64,000 nt of DNA from Sitta carolinensis. Lineage: Eukaryota; Chordata; Aves; Passeriformes; Sittidae. Under the pieces are notes generated by a model that was not told the origin of the DNA, searched no databases, and worked only from the letters and a program-made list of their open reading frames with translations. Below are positions 36,281-49,300 of this stretch, in pieces. Made by a program: the position numbers and the translations under genes. The stretch is taken from contig CM063292.1 of the NCBI GenBank assembly GCA_032173965.1, positions 4,788,001-4,852,000 on the forward strand, written 5' to 3'. Numbering within the stretch: position 1 is the stretch's first letter; every line of letters begins with the position of its first letter.

Positions 36281-39200
36281 GTAGGTTGTTTTAAAATTGT
36301 ATCAGCTCATGATGCTTTTTTAACATGGTAAAAATGCAGTGCCTTTGTAGAGATGTGTTGAAAAGCCTCTTTTGTTGCTGTATCTTCAGATTGATATTAA
36401 GATGTTGAATTGCCTGCTTCACTTCCTTGTTGCATGTTATCACCCCTTCCATTGGATCTTGTGGTTCTGTGAACACAGGGTGAATGAGACCAGGTTGCTG
36501 ATCCAGTGAAACAAATGTGCTGTGTTGTCTCCCGTGGAGGCCAATTCATCCCACTAGGAAGTGCTGCAAGGTCTGATGCAAGGGAAATGGTGAAATCTTG
36601 AGGCTGGGAGCACAGGAAGTGGCAGTGTCTCTTTTCATGATTGTATCAGGTTCAATATAAAATGTAATTGAAGATCCTTACCCAGACTAAACCGTCCCTG
36701 CTTCGGTAGGAGCAGGGCTACAGTCCTGCTCTGCAGGCTCTGACTCTAATTGTATTACTGTGGAAAATAAACATTCAGGACACAATTTCTCTGTTCACAG
36801 GGTCAATAACTTGGCTGGACACTTCAAATATAAGCTACAGTAACTGGTACAAAGGTCAGCCATCTCCCTTCTCATCCGCATGTGGGTACATCCTGAAGAA
36901 TGCCAAGTATCAGTGGGGTGTGACTGAAAACTGCAGCCAGGAATTTGACTTCATTTGCGAGTTTGGTAAGATACAGAGTAGCTGGTACAGTGAAATGAGT
37001 GTGCTGTGATCACAATGGAGCATAAATTGCCTTGCTGCTTTCAAAGTAGCTGGGAAATAATGAATCTTGCTAAATGTGAACAGGCAAAAATTCATATAAC
37101 CCCAGCAGGTGCTCTTTTTCCAGTGTGTTGTGTAAGACCTGATCCAAAGAAGGAAGAACCCACAAATCACTGGGAGATGTAGGTGCTCAACAATTAGGTA
37201 TTAAGGCCCAGGGTTCCAGCAGAGGGTTGATAAAATAGAAATGGATCTGAAAGTGAATCTAATGTGTAGCCTTCTACATCTTCAGTAGACATAAGCTGGC
37301 TCTGTTAAAACATGGCTGCAAGAATAAACTCCCAAAACACCATAATATGTGGGCTAAGTGGGACCTGTATGGCTGCACCATAAAAACACTCATTAATGTG
37401 TACCAGAATAATTTCCATTTGCAACAGAAGCAAAAATACAGGCAGACTTTCAGAGGCACCACTCCTTGCAGCCTGGAGTGAGCAAAAGTGGGAGCAAGTT
37501 TTTCTTGTTTCTTCTCAGACCCCTCCATCATGTGAAGTTCAAGGTTTTCCCCAGGTTAAGGAAGCAGACAGGAACCTGTGCTTCCTCTGCTCAGACAGAA
37601 AATCCACAGACACTGTGTCCCTCAAATTGTGACTTGGAACAAACAGTTCTGGGAAGGAACCATGGCAATATCATCCCTTTCAACATATAGATATGAGGGG
37701 AATTTGTGTTCCTTGCACTTTGCACAAGGTACTTTAAACTGCAGCTAGAACTGGGGTCACAAGCACTGGAAGGACAGACTGCCTGTGGGCTCACTAACAC
37801 CAAAAGGCTTCCAATCAAGTATGCAAGTACAGGTTTCCACAAGCCCTAGGACTGCTACTGCCCTGTCCAGCCATTTACTATTACTGACATAAATAGCAAG
37901 TTCTGCAATAAGCAAAGCTAATAAAGTTTTTTTTCCTATCCTGATTTTCTGTTCCATATCCCCTCCTCCTCAGCACTCCCAGTTCACTCCCAAATCCCCA
38001 GCATGTCCCACCTCTGCAAATACCTTTCACTGCCTCAGCTCCCTCCCCTGCAGCTGCTCCAGAGCTCCAGCTGTATGTGCTGGCTGCTTGAATTCCATGT
38101 CCCAGAAGAGGTAAACGTAGAGTTATAATCCCTACTCCTCACAGAGTATTGATGTAGCTCTTTGTCTTCTCCCTAGATGTTGCATTCCATGAAATTTTAG
38201 GGTGTTGGAGGTTTATATCTATACATCAAATTTAGCTGAAGATGACTAACATTAAAAATGACTGGGGGAGAGGAAACTGGCAGACTGCACAATCCCTTAA
38301 GCTTACTTTCCTTGCAGAAACAGACTAAAATTATTTTCCCATTACAACCACGGTAGACAACTGTCTGTTTGCAAGGAAATTATCATCTGTTACCATAGGA
38401 TCTGACTGAGAGCCCATAAAATTCAAAGACCAGCAATATCCTACACTACATTCATCATTCCACTACCCAGAAAACCAAGACCAGATCAAGGCAATTCTAC
38501 TATTTGGTGCTCTGTAGGTTAGCAGTTTATTATAGTAAATACATATGTATCAAACCAGGGTTTGTACCTCGAAACACAGACCAAATTTTGCACATCTTTC
38601 CATGTAAAAGTTGCTGAGACAGCAAATACCATGAGAAATCTTCATATTGAGAACAAAAAAAGGCATGAGATAATAGTCCATACTAGAATTTACTAGCAAG
38701 CTATTTTTCAAGCTTATTTAGAGAGCTCTAATCTGCAAACTGATCATGTTGCTATAGTTACAGCCAGGCTTAGCTTTAGCCTTTAAATAACAATAACACA
38801 CAATTATTGCAGTGTGCACACATTGGTACTGTTAATCAAGGGACTTGAGGGGAACGAGCCAAACAACAACGGGAGGACAATGCATTTAAACCTGGGACAG
38901 CTGAAACTAAAACATCCTTTTGCAACACTCCCATATGAGAGCAGTTATTCACATCCTCCTCTTCAGGGTATTAAGGATCCTGATTACTACATGATACTAA
39001 GAATTCTGGAAGATAATTAACTGTCCCAGATTAATCAAAGAATGAGGTGTATGCATTTAGAGCTATGACCTTACCCATCTGAGCAGTCCTGCTGAATGAA
39101 GTCAGTCAAATATCACACAGGAACAAAGGAGTCTCTGTAGCAGAAATGGGATCAGCTCCCACACTTAATATGCAAACTGTTCTCCAAAGCAATTACCTGA

Positions 39201-40343
39201 ATATTATGCAATCCATACATCTCTTTCGGAAGTAAGAAATAACTTTAAACCTTCCAATATTTCAGGTCAAACAAATGCTAAGAGTTTTCCACAAAAATAC
39301 TATTTATTTTGATAATTAAAATATTTTTGCTTATTGAAAATGTCCTCGGTGTTTTAAGACAGTAAAACCATAAATTTATTAATTTTGACTTTTTAAAAAT
39401 AAAAATATTTAATTATTTTGTAATTTTCTTAAATTCTCTTAAATATTTAGCTTAAAAGGGAGTAAAGGGAAGAAAGACAAAAAACCAAAATGGACATGCA
39501 GTAGAATTGTAGCAGGATTTTTCAGAAATTCAAAAAGGTAATAATTGGGGTTTTTTCTCCTATTAGAATCTGGCCAGAGCATTGCTTGTGATAATTACAA
39601 TGCCACTGTACAGTGTGGATCAGGAGAAGTTATTCAAATTGAAGAGAGCTTCTATGGGAGGAAGACCCCTCACTACTGTGTGTCAGAGCCTCCTCTCCAG
39701 CTGGAAACAGATGAAGGCTGCAGCTGGATCAGTGTCCAGGATGAAGTAGCAGGTGGTATCTTACAGCATTGCTTGTCAGAAACACAGTGTGTACTAAAGG
39801 TCCTGGTCCCTTGAATACTTTATTTTGTATTCCAGTAGAGTCAGCAAATGGGAAAGTGGATTGTTTATAAAATGAAGGGAATCAGAGAACTTCTGACAGG
39901 GAGGAGATTGCTATAGGAGGCTGGATGGAAAGGAGGGGTTTTGTGAGGAACAGAGTCAGAGAAGGAGAGGAGGAGCAAAAGGAGGGGTTTGTGAGAAGCA
40001 AAGATTCAGAGGAGAGGAGCAAATGAAGGACAAGGGTGTGTCTGGCTCCTCTCACTGGAGGAAGAAAATACGTGAGCACACTGGTTCCTTGACAAATTCA
40101 GCGGGATGCACAAGGTTTGACAGAGATGGAAGGCAACACATCCAGACCAACCTAACTCCCAACCAGGAGGGATGAAAATGCTGACACCCACAGGCACATG
40201 AGAGCTGCAGGGACCTGCTACTGCCTGCCATGGGTCAGGCACCCACCCTGCTGGAGCCAAGGGCTTGGAGACTAAACAGTGATGGTGGCCTGTCCTCTGG
40301 GTGATTCTTAGGGCTTCCAGACAAAATTAAACAAAACACATAA

Positions 40344-40374
<31 letters not shown>

Positions 40375-43300
40375 GTGTTTTTTTTTTTGTACATTTTCAA
40401 ATTCAGCTTTTTCCCAATAAAATGAAATGATGCTAAAAAGTGCCACACAGTAAGCAACACACTAAAGTCGACGTGATGAGGAAATTTGTCTAGAAGTCCA
40501 AGACATGATACTGCTCCTCCTGCCCTTTTTGTTTCTCAATCATCTTTCATCTGAGCTGTTGTGACAGTAAAGGCAAAAGCCACTTGCTGATCTGAAATGC
40601 TCCCTTTCCAGGCCAGTGTCATGGTCTGCAGGCCTGCCAGGTGGCAGCAGATGGCACTTCCTTTGGAGATCCTTGTCCAGCTTTGGGAAGCTATTTGTCC
40701 ATTCAATACCATTGCAAGGAAGGTAAGAGGAAGGGGGCTGTCCACACCAAAACTCTGTGCTGTTCTTTGCTGTAACACTGTGACCGTTGAGATTTATCTT
40801 AAAAATCACTTTTTATTCCAGAAAAAACTGGAATAGTGGTGATCACTGAAAATAGGCACAGAAATGTAGATTCCCTGTCCTAACTGAGGGTTCTGGGTAG
40901 AATACAAAGCTCAGAAATTCAGACACAAAAAACACATGAGATTATATTCCAACAAAAAATTTCATTAGTAGTTAAGGAAAAGAATCAGCTCCCTGTCAAA
41001 CCATTAATGCACACAAATTAGCATCAGTACCAGCAGTGGTTTGGAGCAGGCTGGCTCTCAATGCCTGAAAATTAATTGAATTTTGAAAGAAAAGTAGACA
41101 AACACTGGCACTGAATTGTCATTCTGTTTTGCAGGTCTGCAGCTGGTTATGACAGACACATGTTTTGTCTTTGAAAAAGTCATGGTCACTTTAAACTGGC
41201 TGCTTTCCCCATACTCTGGGAACCTTTCCTGTACCATTAGCACTGGAGATGGTCACACTATTGACCCTTACTACCCTCTAACGTAAGAGATAACCTTCAT
41301 TTCTCTTCAGACAAACAGTACATTTCATTGCTTGCACTTTATTGAATGTGCCAAGTCTCATAAATGAGATGTTAAAGACTAGATAGCTTACTAGACTACA
41401 CATATGAGACTTGGATTCTGCAAAAACCTGTTTTGAAATCAATATAAAATTTTACACTAAGCTGCCAACCAAAATCTTTCTTCTATTATAACAAGGGTTT
41501 CCTATTTCCAAGACTATTTATTCTAGATCATAAGACGCAAAATTAGTGAAAAAATGTTAGTAATTGCCAAACTACAAGCAAGTATTATGTCCTAAAGTTT
41601 AAAAAGTGTTTTTTGATAACAATTAAAACATAACAAGGACATTCTATAGTTTTTCTTTTATTTTAATTGCATAAAAATCCTGTCTTTAATAGATCAAACA
41701 TTTTTCTGCTGGATTTAAAAATCAGATTTTGTCTTAGTGGTAGGAATGACATTTGAATGAATGAAATTTGGGGATGTGTTGTCATGTAAGGTGAAGGACT
41801 TCCCAGGATGGTCTTCCACAACAAGCAGCTGTTCTCTTTCTATTCTAGACTGGTGAGCAACCTCACACACAGGTACTCCTCCCCTGGGGAGTTTACTGTT
41901 TTTGTGGAGTGCACCACCAGCGAGTGGCACGTGATGGCCCAGAGGCAGGTGACTGTTCAAGACAAGGTGGATGAGCTGAGCATCACCGGCTGCTACAGCC
42001 AGTACGAAACAGGGAACAGCTCCCACTGCCGGACGCTCTACGGGCACCTGCTGGGCATCCAAGTGCAGCTCACTGGAGGTGAGCAGAATTTCTCTGCATG
42101 ACTGCAAGGGAAGGATAAATATTATTGCCATCCATGGGATAGAAGCTGGATTTTCATCATGCAAAATAATCTTTCTTTTATAGTGAATGCTTTCCCTCTA
42201 GTTGTTGTATTCCTGGATTGACTCTCTCAGTTTCTCTGGAGGGGTTCTTTCTCAGAGATATTTCACCATCTAAAGCATAAGTATAAACCCTTCTTTTCCT
42301 ATTGACAAAGATGACTGCATGAGCATAACTTTAGTCACAAAAATCCACATGATGCCAGTCAGAATATTTCTGTATTTGAAGTTACAAATTCATGGAAATG
42401 TTTGTCTGATTAGAGTAAGAGGATTCCACTCTGAGCTGGACACTTGCTGGTGTACATTTCTTTCTCACTTCAAGATCCTGAGAGCCACATATGTGCTGAA
42501 AAAAAGTTAAATTCTGTAGTGTTGTTTGAATTCTCTCCTCAAAACATTCCCAGCAGAACACAATAGATTTTCATTGATTCACCTTAAGTAAGTATATTAA
42601 AAATGACTGCATTGCTGCAGTGCTCTTGTGACTTCTGTATAAACACTGGAATGCTGCACAAAGCAACTGGAATTTGTTTGCCTATTGCAAAAGCTGTGAG
42701 AAATTTTCGTCTGTATTTTTGCAGGCAATGAAGTAACCTACAGGATATTAGCAGATAACATGACCCTGGCAGAATCCAGTGCAGAGGAAGGTCTTGTCCC
42801 CCACAACCTGACACTCAGCAGTGCCTCTCAAGAGCTGATAGGCCCAGGGATGCATCAGCTGGAAATCCGAGCATCCAGGAACACGACGGCATCGGAGATC
42901 TCCAGGAGCATTGCTGTTCATTTAATTGAGCCAGTATCTGGAATTCAGGCTGCAGTAGCTTCCCACACTCTGCAGCTGGGGCAGGACGCCGAGGTGAATG
43001 TCTCCGTGTCCCACGGTGCCCCAGAGCAGCTGATGTTCGAGGTGGTTGGGTCCAACCGAACCCTCATCCACGCCGCGGAGAGCCCTCGCGGGGAGCTGCG
43101 GGCGTACGGCGTTCCCGTGCCCTGGGAAGGTACAGCACACCCCTCCCGGGCTCCAGACACCACAGAGCAGTCCAGAAACAGCCACAGCACCCTGCCAGGC
43201 GACAGCAGTGCATGGATTGGGCAGCTCTTCCGACTGCTCAGTCTGCAGAACAGCACAGTCCGATCTAAGGGAGCTAAAACCCAGAGCTGACAAATGGGTC

Positions 43301-46300
43301 TGCATATGCAGAGTCAGAGCAAAGCTTCACCTGATTCGTGCAATGGAAGAGACACAGGGAAAAGACATGGGGTTTATTTTTTCATGACACCGTCTGATTG
43401 AAGTACAAATGAGGACATTTTCTTGAATAGCAAAGTGTTTTCCGCCTGTTTGTTCCTAATGTTTCAAGTTTAGACTGCTCTGCATTTTACACTGAAGAAA
43501 TTTATAATCTGAGGAGCTCTCGGTAGAGATGACAAAGAAAAGGGGAGTTTTCTCCAAATGTCCATTTCCAACACACAACTTTTGCTGCAGTTAATTATGA
43601 AAAATTATTTTAGTAATATTATGCTTCCATTATTACATAGTCAAAGCCTTTAAAATGTGGAATTAGGCAGATTGTGCTTAAGAGTTAATTAGCAATGGCA
43701 GAAAATAGAAAAGTTTCCACTTCTAATGAGCTATTCCAACCCCATGCCAAAGTGTGAACAGTAGAAGCTAATTATGATTTCATTTCATATTTTTAAATAT
43801 TTCAATATTAAAGTTTTATTTGTTCTCCCTGTACCCATTTGAACATCCCTTCCCCATAGGCAGAAATTTTCAAATAAGATAGCTGCTATATCAAGATACC
43901 TAAACTCATTTGGCTTCCAGTGTCTGCACACCTCTAATTTTCTGTGTGATAATATCATAGTCAGCTGACAAAGAATAGCATGACAAGGGCTAGGAAGAGG
44001 ACAGCTGAATTATTAAGAAGTTGAGATAAAGGGGAAAAACATTCCAGGAAAAGCATTTCAGCAGTGGACACACATCAGAACTCCCCCTCCCCCCCTATAA
44101 AAAACCTCACCTCTTAACAGAAAAGAAGGGGTTTTCTTTACAAATAGGATATTATTCCTCAAGCCTGTTGGACTGGGCCCACTGCTACTCTTAACTGGCT
44201 CTTTGCCTTTTCTAGGTACTTTTCTAGTGAAAGTGGTGGCCATGAATGCCTTCTCAAACATGAGTCTGGATCTTGGATTCATCACCGTGTTGGCAAACAG
44301 CTCCTATGAAAAAGGTAATTGCATTAATCTGACAGTGCTGGCTTTGACCACGTAAGTGTCTTTTTGCAATCAGAGCATTTCATGGAGTGTTTATGGTTTG
44401 CATGTAGTAATTGCTTTCCTTCCAGCAACAGCACTGAAAACTTTTGTGGAGGTTTCTTCCTGATGAAGGCAGAATCCCTGACTTTGATGTAGTCATAAAT
44501 TAGCATCACTCTGTACATGTAACACATTGCACATTTGCTGTTTGTCCTAGAAATAATGAGTGAAGTTTATGGCCTGGGATATAGCTTTGAAACCAAAAAA
44601 TATTTGCATCACAGCAGTCTCATAAATTGCTGTCACTAATGACTTCTAGATGGCTCATCTTTACATTTACGAGAGCAGATTATACCAGAAACAAAATAAC
44701 CTTAGCACTAATTATATTGAAAGCTTTCCAATGCTTTCCATCAATTCTCCTTTGTATGTCAGTGAAACTCCATCACCTTCTGTGAATATATTTTGATTTA
44801 TACCACTATGTTTGAAGAATCAGGAGCTCCTCCTTTGTAGTCTGTGATGAGCTTGTTGTTACCATTTTACCTATTTGGCTGTGCTGTTTATCACAGCTCT
44901 GGAATCTGATTTGTACAGCCCCATCTTTCACACTGTCATAGTCAAATCCTGTGGATTTAAGTCATATTCACTGAGGATGTCTGAAAGCCTTACAGTTAGC
45001 ACTAAAATATTCTGTTCTTTTTTGGATTAAACAGATTCTGCTAAGGAAGAAGGCAGCTACAAAACAAATACCCGAAAGAAAAACGTAAGTAATATTTAAG
45101 GATCTTTCTTTAAAATTGCTCAGAAATTTTTCTTACCAGTGAAAGTGCTGTATAAGACAGGGAAAAGAAGTATTTGTAGCATAGTAAATTATGGACTAGA
45201 TGTCCTGTTCCCCATATGGCTTAACACAAAATCTACACCACAAGTCTTGGAGACAAATGTGTTTACAGGCATTCCATCTACAATTCATAAAAAAGATTAA
45301 AGAAAATGAACTTTTCACAACAATTCAGTTTTGGACGTTAAAATGCGTTGAGATGAATTTTTAATTCATCTACTTGACTAATGCAAACCTCTCTCTGAAG
45401 AGTGATCCTTCAAGTAGAGTTTAATATATTTTATATGGTTCCCAAGAGTGTTCTACTTCTGTATTGGAGTTTTAAATTTATTTTGTAATGAAAAATTTTC
45501 CAGTTTATGGCAAACTAAGAAGTTAATGATACACCAATTGCTAGCAGCTGTCCAAATCTAAATAATAAAACTGCCAGATAGAATATTTTATCATCTTAGA
45601 AGTCTAATTTTTAACTGTAACACTAGCAGACAGATATCTGCTATGGGAGATATATTGCTTCACAAGAAACCATCATGCTTTACAGATTGCCTATAAGAAT
45701 ATATTGCATCAGAGGAATATAAATCTAATCCAAACCCAAGTTTATCACAGTTTGGTACACATAAAGACAAACTCAGCTACCCTTCTTTTTGTTTATAGCT
45801 GCAAAGTATCCAATTCAGATAAGAAAGAGATGCACCAGAAGACAAGTGGCAGTTCAAGGGTTAGAGGTCTTGGTCTAGATGTGAAGGTTTAATAGGAATT
45901 AATTTTCTAGTTTTGAAAATGGGAGCTGCACTCCTAAACTAATTCTGCATTTGGGAGAATTTTGCCACACAATTTCTCTGTGCCATCTGTTTCTATTCCC
46001 ATAACTTCTACTTCTGTACTACCTCTGATAAGGGAAAGATCATATAAACTACAGATCTGCATCCAGGGATTTGGGTCTAAACTTTCAGACCTTTTTCATT
46101 ATAAAGAAGCAACATATGTATGTGTTTATACATGTTTGTGTTCTAACTGATACATTTACTTCTTATTTAGGATCACAAAATATATATTAAACCAAGTCGC
46201 CATGTGGATCCTTTCACAACTGTTACACTTGGCTGGCCAGAAAACAACAAAAATTCCAGTTTTCTCTGGACTTGTGGTTTGTGCATTTCCAGAACTTTTG

Positions 46301-49300
46301 TCACCAACTTGTACTTGATGAGTAACTGACTGCCATGTCAGATCCAGTGTTGAAAATCTGACTTAAGGATACTTAATTTTCTGTCTTTAAACTTTGCTTC
46401 TTACTGTACATGAAGAATGTCCTTCTACCCAGCCCTAGATTTGGCACCTAACTAATTATGGTGTATAATATGGCATGGTACTCCATTTTGTCTTCTCCCA
46501 TAGGTTTCAGTTTTTCAAGATCTGCCTGTCCTAAGTTTCACTCTCATAGCCAAGGACTAGTCCCAAGTGACTTACACAGTTAGGCATTTGCAAAATACAT
46601 GTGTCTCAATAAAACAGCAATAATAAAGATTAAACATGAGGCAAAAACATTTCTGGCTGAAAACAGGATTGGGATTCAGGCCATTTGTGTTCTATCCCCA
46701 TAATTATCCCTGACCTCATACATGACTTTGGAAAAGCCTGTACTCTGAATCAAGATTACAAATTCTTTAAATTGTGTTCAAGAAACTTGTCTATAAAGCT
46801 CTTTGAAAATTATGGCAGGAAAGTTCTTTATAAGATGCTGTTCTAACTATAAAGAAAATGTTTCTGCAGGAGCTTGCTGGCCTGCCTGGAATGAATGTGT
46901 GAAGCAAGAGATAATCCTAGTCAACAAAAGTGAGGTGCAAATCCCACCTTCCTGCCTTCCTCCTCCGAAATCAGCAGTGACTGTCAGGATTACTGTTGGA
47001 AATCATGGCAGTGAAGAAAGGCAGGACGAGCAATGTCTCTATGTGACTGCAAAACAAGAACTGCAACTGGAAATCAGGTCTGGTTTCAAACCCTGGTATT
47101 CATGGGTTAATATTATTACTCCACAAGCATAGTGCAAGGCCAAAGTTTCCAATAATAATGATAATAAAGTGTTATTGTACTTTTAGAATCATAGAATCAC
47201 AGAATGTTTTGCGTTGGAAGGGACCTTAAAAATTATCTGGTTCCCCCCCTCAGTCATGGGCAGGGACAACTTCCACTAGATCAAGTTATTCAGAGCTCCA
47301 CCCAGCCTGGTCTTGAACACCTCCAGGGATGGAGCATCCACAGCTTCCCTGGGCAACCTGTGCTGGGGCCTCAGCACCTTCACAGTAAAGAGAACTTATT
47401 GTTCTAAATCCATTGATGCCTTACTGTTATAAAAATTACCGACCAAATAAACCTTGCTGCATTTTTCAGTCCATGTTTCTGAACACAATCCTTTCATAAA
47501 CTGAATCACATTCTTCCAAAAACCACTTAGGGTTTTTGATCCCACTGCATCCTCCCAGTGTTGAAGATTTTGATGTGTCAACCTCATTGAAACAGGAATA
47601 AATGCCGTAAGATATGCCTGAAATTTCTCCAAGACATCTCAAACTATGTGTAACTCCCATTTTACTTTCTTACAGGTGTGAAGCAAACTGCAAGCCAGTG
47701 AATGTCAGTGATGAAGTTGTTTTGAGTGTCTCTGGACAGGAGGACTCCCAGACCATCTATTATAACTGGTATTTAGATAACACATTCCAAAATAAGGTGA
47801 GAGCACCAGATTTGTCAGAAATACTGCGCGCACAAAAATAAATATCCACAAATATGACCTCAGAGGGATATTTTATCAAGTGGATGCTTAGAAAATACTA
47901 ACGAAGACCAAGACAAGGTGGTGACTGGATTGGGAGGGGTTATAATGAAGGGCACCAAACTGCCACCCTATTCCTGATAAATCACAACAGAAAGAACAGC
48001 AAAGAGCCTCTATTGCCATGTGTTCTTTTCTGTCTGATTTTTCAGCTTACAACCCTCCCTCTAGCCTGCGGCCTGACTGGTTTCCAGCAGAATTCTTTGA
48101 CTTTGCTTCAAAGCAACACATCTGTGTTGAGGATGACCAGCTCCTTCTTGCAGACACAGGGAGAAGCTTTTCAGATTAAAGTGACAGGTAGGGGCTAACA
48201 GGGTTTTTAGGGTTTTACAGACATTCTTTGATGTCACACACTCATAGCCCCGTTGACGACTATGAAGGCAAATTAGTCCACAAGCTGAAAGGTTTATATA
48301 CAAATTCTTCAAAATAACGAAGAGATAAGTTTGTTCGGGTGTGTCGCGCAGCAGGAGAAATTCACTTACCTTACTCCAAGCTGTTCATAACTTTATTGAG
48401 GCTCGCCTGAAACAAAGTTACGCTGAACGCTTGATCAAATAAGAGACCTTTGCTTTATGGCGCAACCATTTCCACACTCGCAGAGGCTCTCTCCCTCCGC
48501 GGCCCGTTCGTGGCCCGTTTCCCTCAGGCCGGGTGCCGCAGTCCCGCGGCCCGTTCGCGGCCCGTTCCCTCAGGCCGGGCGCCGCAGCCCCGGTCGGCCG
48601 TTCGCGGCCCGTTCGCGGCCCGTTCGCGGCCCGTTCGCGGCCCGTTCGCGGCCCGTTCGCGGCCCGTTCGCGGCCCGTTCGCGGCCCGTTCGCGGCCCGT
48701 TCGCGGCCCGTTCGCGGCCCGTTCGCGCCCTTCCCCTCAGGCCGGGCGCCGCGGCCCGTTCGCGGCCCGTTCGCGGCCCGTTCGCGGCCCGTTCGCGCCC
48801 CGTTCCCCTCAGGCCGGGCTGACTGTGCTCCCTCGCTCGCAGGCACGGCTCGGCGCGCCTTCGGGGAGGGATGGCTCCAGCTGAGCGCCGTGCCCCCGCC
48901 CGAGCCGCCCGGCTGTGCCGTCCGGCCCGAGCGCGGCTCGCCGCTCACCGCCTTCACAGTGTCGTGCCGCGGCTCGCCGGGCCCGGGCCGCGCCGGGCCG
49001 AGCGCGCAGCTCACCTACTGCTTCTATGCCGCCCCACGTAAGTGCCCCGGCGAGAGGTTTGGCTCCTCGTAGCCGGGGAGAAGGCACAGCCCGCCCTGCT
49101 CTGCAGGGACACTGCTCCGAGAGAGCCGAGCCCCGAGCCCCTGCTCTCCGAGAGCGGGAGCCCGGGCGCGTCTGGGCCCTGACCCCTTCTTTCCTCTTTC
49201 AGATTCTCTCCTGGATTGTAGCCCGGATCCTGAACTCTTCCCAGTTTATCTTCCACTTGGAGAAGAGGAAAATAATTTTATTTTACATGTGACAATTACT

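Noticed and set aside
48418..49072. Arg/Pro/Ala-rich ORFs on both strands around 48.4-49.1 kb
   Set aside because: They are translations of the 11-bp GC repeat and shadows of PKD1L2 exon 14.
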